Shown here one piece after another: positions 9,877-18,097 of a stretch of 64,000 nucleotides of DNA; the first letter of the stretch is position 1; every line of letters starts with the position of its first letter. This stretch comes from Lysobacteraceae bacterium (GTDB taxonomy: Bacteria; Pseudomonadota; Gammaproteobacteria; Nitrococcales; AK92). The notes beneath the pieces are model-generated. The model saw only the letters and a program-made list of their open reading frames with translations. It did no database searches and was not told where the DNA came from. The translations under genes were made by a program, and so were the position numbers. The stretch is taken from the NCBI GenBank assembly GCA_012523465.1, contig JAAYIK010000028.1:124001-188000 (forward strand), given 5' to 3'.

Positions 9877-10476
9877 ATGGAAGAAGTGGTGTTCGCCAGC
9901 AACAACGCCGGCAAAACTCGCGAAGTTGCCGCCGTGCTTGCCGAACTCGGCATACGCGTGGTTCCGCAATCGGAGTTCAACGTCACCGAGGCCGAGGAGA
10001 CTGCACCGACCTTCGTCGAGAACGCCCTCATCAAGGCCCGCAACGCCTGCCGCCAGACCGGCCGGCCGGCCATTGCCGACGACTCCGGCCTCGAGGTCGA
10101 TGCGCTCAACGGCGCCCCCGGCGTCTACTCCGCCCGCTTCGCCGGGCCGGGCGCCACCGACGCCGCCAACAATGCCCGTCTGCTGGAGGCGCTGGCCGAC
10201 GTGCCGGACGAGCGGCGCACTGCCCGCTACCAGTGCGTGCTGGTCTACATGCGTCACGCCGCAGATCCCACTCCCATCATCGCCCAGGCTTCCTGGGAGG
10301 GCAGGATACTGACCGCGCCGCGTGGCAGCGGCGGCTTCGGCTACGATCCGCTGTTCTGGCTGCCGGACCGCCAGCAGACGGTGGCGGAGCTGGACCTGGC
10401 CACCAAGAACCGGCTCAGCCACCGCGGCCAGGCCCTGCAGCAGCTGCTGGCCAAGCTGCGCCCTGTCGTCGGCTAA
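9877..10476 (+). CDS. rdgB: XTP/dITP diphosphatase (HAM1 family)
   Basis: A 199-residue house-cleaning pyrophosphatase that hydrolyses dITP, XTP and related non-canonical purine nucleotides. The signature VFASNNAGKTREV opens the protein, with ETAPTFVENALIKAR, ADDSGLEVDALNGAPGVYSAR, GSGGFGYDPLFW and the final SHRGQAL all present and ordered as in the family. It sits four bases after rph and six bases before hemW, so the three form an operon, a common gammaproteobacterial arrangement. Confidence 0.96.
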   Translation: MEEVVFASNNAGKTREVAAVLAELGIRVVPQSEFNVTEAEETAPTFVENALIKARNACRQTGRPAIADDSGLEVDALNGAPGVYSARFAGPGATDAANNARLLEALADVPDERRTARYQCVLVYMRHAADPTPIIAQASWEGRILTAPRGSGGFGYDPLFWLPDRQQTVAELDLATKNRLSHRGQALQQLLAKLRPVVG

Positions 10477-10482
10477 CCGACC

Positions 10483-11652
10483 GTGCTGCACTTCTCCGCG
10501 CCACCCCCGCTGAGCCTCTATATCCACCTGCCCTGGTGCGTGCGCAAGTGCCCGTATTGCGATTTCAATTCGCATCCGCTGCGCAGCGCGCTGCCGGAAC
10601 AGGACTATCTGGAGGCGCTGCTGCGCGACCTGAAGCTGGAAGCACGGCGGGCCGGCGGTCGCCCGGTGCAGACGGTCTTCATCGGCGGCGGCACGCCCAG
10701 CCTGTTCAGCCCCGCCGCCATCGAGCGACTGCTCGGCGCCGTGCGTGAGCAGCTCGACCTGCGGCCGGACGCTGAGATCTCCCTCGAAGCCAATCCCGGC
10801 ACCGTCGAGCAGGAACGCTTCGCCGGCTACCGAGCCGCCGGGGTCAACCGGCTATCCATCGGCATCCAGAGCTTCAGCGACCATAAGCTGCGGCTGCTGG
10901 GCCGCATCCACGACGGCGCCGAGGCGCTGCGCGCCGTCGACAGCGCGCGCCAGGCCGGCTTCACCAACATCAACCTGGACCTCATGTACGGCCTGCCGCA
11001 GCAAGACGCTGCCGGCGCCCTGGCCGACCTGGAGCAGGCCATCCGGCTGCAGCCCAGCCACATCAGCCACTACCAGCTGACGCTGGAACCCAACACGCTG
11101 TTCCATGCCCGGCCGCCAGCCGGGCTGCCAGACGACGACACCTCGTTCGCTATGCAGCAGGCCTGCCAGACCCGGCTGGCCGAGGCTGGCTATCGGCACT
11201 ACGAAGTCTCCGCCTATGCCCGTCCCGGCCGGGAAGCCAGGCACAACCTCAACTACTGGACCTTCGGCGACTATCTGGCACTGGGCGCCGGCGCTCACGG
11301 CAAACTGACCGATCCGCTCCGCGGCGAAATCGTTCGCTACTCCAAGCGCCGCCATCCGCGCGATTATCAGCAACACGCCGGCACCGCCGCCGTCGTTGCT
11401 CAAGAGCACCGGCTCACCCCGGCCGACATTCGGCTGGAATTCATGATGAATGCCCTGCGGCTACGGGACGGCTTCCCGATCAGCCTGTGCGAGGCCCGCA
11501 GCGGCCTGCCATGGGAAGCGTTCCAGCCAATGGCAACAGAAGCCGTGGCGCGCGGCTGGCTGCGGATCGCGGACGGCCAGGTACGACCTACCGCCAGTGG
11601 GCTCCTGTATCTGAACGAGCTGTTGCAGCTGTTCGTGCCGGATCCGGCTTGA
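10483..11652 (+). CDS. hemW: Radical SAM heme chaperone HemW
   Basis: A 389-residue HemN-like radical SAM protein. The iron-sulfur motif WCVRKCPYCDF (CxxxCxxC) is at about residues 19-29, followed by GGGTPSLF and the SIGIQSF stretch. HemW lacks the coproporphyrinogen-oxidase residues of true HemN and is known in other bacteria as a heme-binding protein that inserts heme. Its place directly after rdgB supports HemW over HemN. The start is GTG at 10483, six bases after rdgB. Confidence 0.9.
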   Translation: MLHFSAPPPLSLYIHLPWCVRKCPYCDFNSHPLRSALPEQDYLEALLRDLKLEARRAGGRPVQTVFIGGGTPSLFSPAAIERLLGAVREQLDLRPDAEISLEANPGTVEQERFAGYRAAGVNRLSIGIQSFSDHKLRLLGRIHDGAEALRAVDSARQAGFTNINLDLMYGLPQQDAAGALADLEQAIRLQPSHISHYQLTLEPNTLFHARPPAGLPDDDTSFAMQQACQTRLAEAGYRHYEVSAYARPGREARHNLNYWTFGDYLALGAGAHGKLTDPLRGEIVRYSKRRHPRDYQQHAGTAAVVAQEHRLTPADIRLEFMMNALRLRDGFPISLCEARSGLPWEAFQPMATEAVARGWLRIADGQVRPTASGLLYLNELLQLFVPDPA

Positions 11653-11712
11653 ATGTCGGCATGGCTGCCTTCATGCTGGCAACCCATCGGCTTTGATCAC
11701 GCTGATCTGCCC

Positions 11713-11949
11713 ATGAGCACGTACCGCCCCATTCCCTGCCAGATTTACGCCGAGCTGGAGCTGGCGATCATGCACCGGGTCTGGCTGCGGCTGGCATGGA
11801 CGTCGCCGGCCGGTAGCACGCGGCTGGAGCAGGTCCTGCCAGGCGATCTCCTGACCCGCGCCGGCGAAGAGTTCTTGCTGGCCCGAACCCGCCACGACCA
11901 GCCGCTCGAGATCCGGCTCGACCGGATCCGCGGCTTCGCTCCCTTATGA
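11713..11949 (+). CDS. rof: Rof-like Rho-binding antiterminator
   Basis: A 78-residue protein resembling E. coli Rof/YaeO, which binds transcription terminator Rho and blocks RNA loading. The pattern MSTYRPIPCQIYAELELA, then a beta-rich centre, then PLEIRLDRIRGF matches the family in order and length. The ATG at 11713 fits the family N-terminus but has no clear ribosome-binding site. An in-frame ATG at 11653, immediately after the hemW stop, would add 20 residues and allow coupled translation, so the true start is uncertain. A strong hairpin follows. Confidence 0.72.
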   Translation: MSTYRPIPCQIYAELELAIMHRVWLRLAWTSPAGSTRLEQVLPGDLLTRAGEEFLLARTRHDQPLEIRLDRIRGFAPL

Positions 11950-11954
11950 ATGCG

Positions 11955-11988
11955 CTGCCCGCCAGAGCCGGCTTGCTCTGGCGGGCAG
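11955..11988. terminator. Perfect 14-bp hairpin between convergent genes
   Basis: CTGCCCGCCAGAGC and GCTCTGGCGGGCAG pair perfectly around a six-base loop, between the rof stop and the lipoprotein stop. It is placed as a bidirectional terminator but has no T-tract on either side. Confidence 0.6.
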
Positions 11989-12012
11989 ATGATGGAGAGG
12001 AACGCTGCCGGC

Positions 12013-12507
12013 TTACTGCAGCGTGCGGATCGCCTCGTTGGAATACTTACTGACGTTGCCTTGCGCATCCACAGCGCGCACCGCGAAATACCAGGAGCCG
12101 GTGCCCAGATCTTCGACCAAGTAGCTGTAGCTATGCACAGGACCGCAGTCCGTGGTGCGCCCGGTCTCGGAAAAGGCCATGCCTTCGACATCGACCGTAA
12201 TGGTCTTGTCGTAGTTGCCGGGCGACAGGCCGTAGCTGATCTCATAAGCGGTCAGGGCGTCGAGACAGCTGCCGTCCTCGCGGGTCACCGGCGCTTCCCA
12301 GGTCAGCACCACGTAATGCTTCCCGTCCTGCGGCGGATTGCCGACGCCGCTGCCGCCACCCGGCTGCCCGATGTCACCAATGGCATCGCTCGGGCCGCTC
12401 GGCGTTCCGCCGCCGCCACCGCCACCACCGCCGCCGCAGGCGGTCAAGGCAGCAGCCAGGGCAGTCAGCACGATGGCATGTCGCAGCTTGCTTGGCACAA
12501 AGCTCAT
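12013..12507 (-). CDS. Poly-glycine lipoprotein with fibronectin III-like domain
   Basis: A 164-residue predicted lipoprotein. The signal peptide ends in a lipobox LTAC, and the acylated Cys is followed by ten glycines, a flexible tether seen in some surface-exposed lipoproteins. Residues from about 64 to the end look like one fibronectin type III beta-sandwich: VVLTWEAPV, TAYEISYG, SYLVEDLGTGSWYFAVRAVD, then NVSKYSNEA. This suggests a cell-surface or outer-membrane binding role; the ligand is unknown. A GGGGA ribosome-binding sequence precedes the ATG. It ends at a hairpin shared with rof and has no operon partner. Confidence 0.75.
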   Translation of the reverse strand: MSFVPSKLRHAIVLTALAAALTACGGGGGGGGGGTPSGPSDAIGDIGQPGGGSGVGNPPQDGKHYVVLTWEAPVTREDGSCLDALTAYEISYGLSPGNYDKTITVDVEGMAFSETGRTTDCGPVHSYSYLVEDLGTGSWYFAVRAVDAQGNVSKYSNEAIRTLQ

Positions 12508-12911
12508 AGTTTTTCCCCGTCTCAGCGCAGTCCGCTTGGAACGCGCGATGGATTGATACGGAAAGGCCCGAAAATTCGAGCTTTCGTCGTCGATGACAGG
12601 GGAATTTATCCAGAAAGAAACGCATGCACTGTGGCATGCTTCACCAATCGATCAGCGCAATAGGAAAGGCTTCACAAAACGGAAAGCGCTAGCTTTATTA
12701 TGTGATTGCTTTTGCATTTTTATCGGAAACGACGCACGGAAACGGCGTGCGCGATTTCACATGCCAACCGGCCGGAACGGCGTACCCAGCCTAGCCGCAG
12801 CATGGCAGAAGCCAGCTTTCACCGGCGCCGGCAGCAAGCTGTAGGCAGGCCCGTCTTTCGGAAATTCCCGGGCAGACGCGATACGTCGGTAACGAGGCGC
12901 AACCGATGTTT
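12508..12911. other. Intergenic region with AT-rich patch
   Basis: About 400 bases between the lipoprotein start and the rimO stop. The stretch 12600-12725 is clearly AT-richer than the rest of the window and probably holds the lipoprotein promoter, though I cannot pick a convincing -35/-10 pair. GCATGC occurs twice, at 12622-12627 and 12634-12639, around a six-base spacer. I looked for a c-di-GMP riboswitch and found none. No plausible gene is visible. Confidence 0.4.
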
Positions 12912-14237
12912 TCATGCGGCCGGGGATTCCAACCGACCCCACAAATCATGCTCGTCTGCGGCGACAATCCGCACACGTACGAACATTCCATGAGTCAGTC
13001 CTTCCGCATTATCGATATAAACCCGGCCGTCGATTTCCGGCGCATCCCCCCTGGTCCGGCCGACGGCAGTGCCATCCTCCATCTCGTCGATCAGCACCTG
13101 TTCGATCTTGCCGATCCGACGCTGCAGCTTCTCAGCGCTGATCCGGGCCTGCAGCAGCATGAAGCGCTTCAGTCGCTCCTCCTTGACCTCCTCCGGCACG
13201 GGGTCCGGCAAGGCGTTGGCGGCCGCTCCCTCCACCGGGGAGTACTTGAAGCAGCCGACCCGATCCAGCCGGGCCTCCTCAAGAAAAGCCAGCAGCTCTT
13301 CGAAATCGGCCTCGGTCTCGCCGGGGAAGCCAACGATGAAGGTGGAACGCAGGGTGATGTCCGGGCAGATTTCCCGCCAGGCCTGGATGCGGCTCAGCGT
13401 GCGTTCGCTGGCGGCGGGCCGCCGCATGGCCTTGAGTATGCGGGGGCTAGCGTGCTGCAACGGCACGTCCAGATAAGGCAGGATCTTGCCCTCCGCCATC
13501 AGCGGGATGATCTCGTCGACATGCGGGTAGGGGTAGACGTAGTGCAGCCGCACCCATGCTCCCAGCTCGCCCAGGGCCTGGCACAGCTCGGCAAGCCGCG
13601 TTCGGATCGGCCGCCCCCGCCAAAAGCCGTGCCGGTAGCGGAGATCCACGCCATAGGCACTGGTATCCTGTGCGACCACCAGCAATTCCTTGACGCCGGC
13701 GGCGACCAGGCGCTCGGCTTCCTCCAGCACCTCGCCGATGGGGCGGCTGACCAGGTCGCCCCGCAGCGCCGGGATGATGCAAAAGGTGCAGCGATGGTTG
13801 CAGCCTTCGGAAATCTTCAGATAAGCATAGTGGCGCGGGGTGAGCTTGATGCCTTGCGGGGGCACCAGGCTGGTGAAAGGATCGTGCCGCGGCGGTAGGT
13901 GCTCGTGCACGGCCTGCAGCACGTCCTCGTAGGCGTGCGGCCCGGTCACGGCCAGCACGTTGGGGTAGCGCTCGCGGATGGTCTCGGTTCTGGCACCCAG
14001 ACAACCAGTGACGATCACCCTACCGTTCTCCGCCAGCGCCTCGCCGATGGCTTCCAACGACTCCTCCACCGCGGCGTCGATGAAGCCGCAGGTGTTAACC
14101 ACCACCAGATCGGCGTCCTGATAGGTTGGCACCAGCCGATAACCCTCGGCCCGCAGCTGCGTCAGGATACGCTCGGAGTCCACCAGCGCCTTGGGGCAGC
14201 CGAGGCTAACGAATCCAATCTTGGGCTCTCTGCTCAT
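12912..14237 (-). CDS. rimO: Ribosomal protein S12 methylthiotransferase RimO
   Basis: A 441-residue radical SAM enzyme that adds a methylthio group to an aspartate of ribosomal protein S12. The N-terminal domain has the three cluster-binding cysteines in [19 protein letters not shown] and TGCLGAR. The radical SAM motif [13 protein letters not shown] follows at about residues 143-155, and a C-terminal TRAM domain begins near [14 protein letters not shown]. The S12-type CPKALVDSE sequence separates RimO from MiaB. It stands alone on the minus strand, divergent from the DUF3135 gene. Confidence 0.95.
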   Translation of the reverse strand: MSREPKIGFVSLGCPKALVDSERILTQLRAEGYRLVPTYQDADLVVVNTCGFIDAAVEESLEAIGEALAENGRVIVTGCLGARTETIRERYPNVLAVTGPHAYEDVLQAVHEHLPPRHDPFTSLVPPQGIKLTPRHYAYLKISEGCNHRCTFCIIPALRGDLVSRPIGEVLEEAERLVAAGVKELLVVAQDTSAYGVDLRYRHGFWRGRPIRTRLAELCQALGELGAWVRLHYVYPYPHVDEIIPLMAEGKILPYLDVPLQHASPRILKAMRRPAASERTLSRIQAWREICPDITLRSTFIVGFPGETEADFEELLAFLEEARLDRVGCFKYSPVEGAAANALPDPVPEEVKEERLKRFMLLQARISAEKLQRRIGKIEQVLIDEMEDGTAVGRTRGDAPEIDGRVYIDNAEGLTHGMFVRVRIVAADEHDLWGRLESPAA

Positions 14238-14417
14238 AGCGACCTACTCTGCGGACCTTGCAAATCCTGCGCGCTGCCATAATTGAAGGAATAGCCGGCC
14301 GGGCCACGGCGGCCACGTCATTGGCTGGCTACCGCCGACAGGCGCGGCCGGGACAGGTGCCGGATTATGCGGCAGCAACGGCCATTGGACCAAGGCCTGA
14401 CGAGGCGGTGGAACACC

Positions 14418-14795
14418 ATGCCCGACAACCGACGCCGTGAGTTCGATTTCGACGCCTGGGCGGAGCTGGCCAGGAAAGATCCGGAAGCTTTCGAGCGGCT
14501 GCGCGCCGATACCATCGAAGCCTGGCTGCAGCAGGCCCCGACCCACCGCCAGCAACGGCTGCGGCGCCTGCAATGGCGCATCGACCGCACCCGCGAACAG
14601 GCCGACAATCCCATGGCCGCCTGCATCCGCCTCTCGCAAATGATGTGGGACTCGTTACTCGGCCCGGGCGGCCTGCTGGAGAACCTGGAGGCGCTGCGCG
14701 GCCATCTCAGCGCACGACAACAGCCGACCGTGACTTCGCGGCGCGCCCGTGTGCTAGAATTCCCGCGCCATGGTAGAATTCGGCGCCCACACTAG
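14418..14795 (+). CDS. DUF3135 family protein
   Basis: A 125-residue helical, basic protein. The N-terminal pattern [18 protein letters not shown] is that of the DUF3135 family, small proteins of unknown function in Gammaproteobacteria. The ATG at 14418 places this motif at the usual position; an in-frame upstream ATG at 14367 adds 17 unconserved residues. No membrane segment or signal peptide is seen. The last 45 bases overlap two TAGAATTC repeats that look like promoter elements for rpmE2. Function unknown. Confidence 0.75.
   Translation: MPDNRRREFDFDAWAELARKDPEAFERLRADTIEAWLQQAPTHRQQRLRRLQWRIDRTREQADNPMAACIRLSQMMWDSLLGPGGLLENLEALRGHLSARQQPTVTSRRARVLEFPRHGRIRRPH
14755..14781 (+). promoter_or_regulatory. 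Tandem TAGAATTC elements, possible -10 sites
   Basis: TAGAATTC occurs at 14755-14762 and 14774-14781, 19 bases apart. The first is preceded by TGC, giving an extended -10 form TGCTAGAAT. Both lie in the end of the DUF3135 gene and could start transcripts toward rpmE2. Confidence 0.4.
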
Positions 14796-14806
14796 CCGGC
14801 GGTGGC

Positions 14807-14835
14807 TTGCCAGCCGCTGGCGTGGTCGCTATGAT
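14807..14835 (+). promoter_or_regulatory. Sigma-70-type promoter of rpmE2
   Basis: TTGCCA and TATGAT are separated by exactly 17 bases, ending 55 bases before the rpmE2 ATG. This is one of the best promoter matches in the window. Confidence 0.65.
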
Positions 14836-14890
14836 TGCCGCCTTTCCGATTCGCCTGTCGGCGAATCGTCACCGCCTCAAGGTGCAGGTC

Positions 14891-15151
14891 ATGAAGAAAG
14901 ATATTCACCCCGAGTACCGTGAAGTGGTCTTTCAGGACCTCTCATCGGACTTTGCGATTTTGACTCGGTCGACCGTTCGGACCAAGGAAACCATTACTTG
15001 GACCGACGGCAAGGAGTATCCACTCTACAAGATCGAGGTATCGAGCAAGAGCCATCCTTTCTACACCGGCCAACAGCGTCTGGTGACTACCAGCGGTCGG
15101 GTGGATCAGTTCCGCAAGAAGTTCGGCGGTCTGACCTCCAGCAACAAATAA
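14891..15151 (+). CDS. rpmE2: 50S ribosomal protein L31 type B
   Basis: An 86-residue L31 of the zinc-independent type: [16 protein letters not shown] start, [11 protein letters not shown] near residue 57, and the [11 protein letters not shown] end. It contains no cysteine, so the zinc-binding CxxC pair of type A L31 is absent. In many bacteria this paralogue replaces the zinc form under zinc limitation. Here I see no Zur-type palindrome upstream, and the promoter looks constitutive, so it may be the only L31. The ATG at 14891 is chosen by family alignment and an AAGGTGCAGG sequence. Confidence 0.95.
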   Translation: MKKDIHPEYREVVFQDLSSDFAILTRSTVRTKETITWTDGKEYPLYKIEVSSKSHPFYTGQQRLVTTSGRVDQFRKKFGGLTSSNK

Positions 15152-15165
15152 CCGGAAACGGTGTG

Positions 15166-15190
15166 AGAAGGCGCCTCCTTGGCGCCTTCT
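15166..15190 (+). terminator. Terminator hairpin after rpmE2
   Basis: AGAAGGCGCC and GGCGCCTTCT form a ten-base-pair stem with a five-base loop, 14 bases after the rpmE2 stop. The T-tract is weak. Confidence 0.65.
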
Positions 15191-15418
15191 TCGCATACAG
15201 CGCTGCTCCTCGGTCCTTGGGCTTCCGCCTCTGCCGACCGGTCCTACCACAGGGGTGCCGTCTCCCGGCCACCCGTCCTACCAACACCGGACCCGCTCGT
15301 GACAGCCAAGGCCAGCCGGGGCTTGCGCATGGACTACAGTGCGAGCATCCTGCTCGCCGCTAAGCTGCCAGGGCAGCACCAGATTGGCAATGTGCGAAGA
15401 GCATTAGGAGAGCGTTCC

Positions 15419-16717
<1,299 letters not shown>

Positions 16718-16725
16718 GCTGTCCT

Positions 16726-16751
16726 GGCGCCGGCCAGCCCTGGCCGGCGCC
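16726..16751 (+). terminator. GC-rich hairpin after gltA
   Basis: GGCGCCGGCC and GGCCGGCGCC pair around AGCCCT, eight bases after the gltA stop. It has no T-tract. Confidence 0.5.
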
Positions 16752-16880
16752 GTCCGCCTAGGCCCACCCGCGCCTGCCCGGCTTGCCCCCCGGCAACCGC
16801 TGGCCACTTGCCGGTGGATGAAAAATCGACGGGAGCAGGGCATCATTCAGTCCGTTCGGGAAAAACAATAAGGAAGGATC

Positions 16881-17387
16881 ATGCGGAAGACGGCCTTATT
16901 CCTTGCCCTCCTGTTCGCTGCCCCCATGGCGCAAGCCGACAACCAGTACTGGGCCATCGCGCCCGGCTATAGCAAGGTCGAAAGCGGCCCTGGGGATGAT
17001 CTCGAGTTCTTCACTCTGAGCGCCCTTTATGGCTACGAGCTGCATCCGCATCTCGGCATCGAAGGCCGCGTTGGCACCACGCTGGTGCGCGAGGAGCTCG
17101 ACGCTGACCACAAGTACAGTGTCGATTTCTTCGGCAGCGCCTTCGTTCGGATCAATGTGCTGAGCGAGGACGTACGCCCCTACGTCCTGCTCGGGGGGAC
17201 CTACGCCAAGGCCGTGGCGAGCGGACCGCTGGTCAGCGGCAGCGACGAGGAAAGCGATTTCTCCTGGGGGGTCGGCGTCAGCCTGCACGTGCGCCAGCAC
17301 GGCTTCCACCTGGAGTACATTCGCTACCTGGACAAGAGCGATTTCGAGTTCAACGGCATCAACCTCGGCTACACCGGCCGCTTCTGA
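16881..17387 (+). CDS. Small outer-membrane beta-barrel protein
   Basis: A 168-residue exported protein with a signal peptide cleaved after AQA at about residue 19. The mature part alternates polar and hydrophobic residues in strands, with GYELHPHLGIEGRVG, RPYVLLGGTYAKA, SWGVGVSLHV and a final NLGYTGRF ending in Phe. That is the pattern of an eight-stranded OmpA/OmpW-like barrel (porin-family OMP_b-brl). An AAGGAAGGATC ribosome-binding site precedes the ATG. It stands alone after gltA. Ligand or substrate unknown. Confidence 0.75.
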   Translation: MRKTALFLALLFAAPMAQADNQYWAIAPGYSKVESGPGDDLEFFTLSALYGYELHPHLGIEGRVGTTLVREELDADHKYSVDFFGSAFVRINVLSEDVRPYVLLGGTYAKAVASGPLVSGSDEESDFSWGVGVSLHVRQHGFHLEYIRYLDKSDFEFNGINLGYTGRF

Positions 17388-17435
17388 CGCGGCCGGCGGC
17401 GCCCCGGCTGAGCTCTTCGCCGGACACGCGAAGCA

Positions 17436-18050
17436 TCAGCCGGCAGCCAGCAACTCCCGTACTGCAGCGATGGCAGCCCGCTCCATGGGCTGGCCGTCGA
17501 TGCGGCTGCGCGGCGCCTCGCGCAAGCCGTTGCGCGGGAACACCGCCAGGTCAACCGTCAAATCGCCGGCCAGCAGCCTAAACACCGGCACGTTGACATA
17601 ATCGTCCCGACCGAAGCGGAAGCGGCGTTCGCCGACTTCGTGCGGGATATCGTGGTCCATCAGGAAAATCGCCAGTTCCTCGGGCGTGTCCGCGAACAAG
17701 TGCAAGTTCACGTCCGAATGCTCGGTGGCGGTGCCATGCAGCACGGATCCGACCAGGCGTGGCTGAAAGCGTTCCAGGAACTGCATGGCCTCGACGGCCA
17801 CCTCCCGCAGCTTGCGCAGTAGAGCAGGCCGCTCGCTGCCGCCGAAAAGACGCTGGTATTCGATCAGCGCTTCCTGGATCTCGCGGTTGCCGGGTAGATT
17901 GCGGGTGTCGGGAGCGCCGATGCGCTCCGCCGCCTTGCGCTTGGCCACCAGGTAGTCGCTGATGCCTTCCTGAGCCATGATGCGCGCCGCCTCCTGCGTC
18001 ACCAGTAGACGCACGCGGGCATCCCTTGTCGTCACCGGGCGCTTGGCCAT
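17436..18050 (-). CDS. Nucleotidyltransferase-fold protein, UPF type
   Basis: A 204-residue protein. Residues 100-119 read VGSVLHGTATEHSDVNLHLF, close to the GS-x10-DxD active-site pattern of the polymerase-beta nucleotidyltransferase fold, but the second carboxylate is Asn (D113, N115). The N-terminal half is helical with a conserved-looking VAKRKAAERIG segment. Related hypothetical proteins occur in Beta- and Gammaproteobacteria. Whether it still transfers nucleotides is doubtful given the DxN. The ATG at 18050 is preferred over an in-frame GTG at 18059 because GGAG lies eight bases before the ATG. It is followed by no partner gene. Confidence 0.6.
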   Translation of the reverse strand: MAKRPVTTRDARVRLLVTQEAARIMAQEGISDYLVAKRKAAERIGAPDTRNLPGNREIQEALIEYQRLFGGSERPALLRKLREVAVEAMQFLERFQPRLVGSVLHGTATEHSDVNLHLFADTPEELAIFLMDHDIPHEVGERRFRFGRDDYVNVPVFRLLAGDLTVDLAVFPRNGLREAPRSRIDGQPMERAAIAAVRELLAAG

Positions 18051-18097
18051 GGCACTCACTCCAACCTCTTCATGACAGGACTCGCGCCTACCCGATC

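Noticed and set aside
12508-12911. A possible c-di-GMP (GEMM) riboswitch before the lipoprotein gene
   Set aside because: Neither the conserved GGCAAACC-type core nor the tetraloop-receptor pattern is present on the minus strand.
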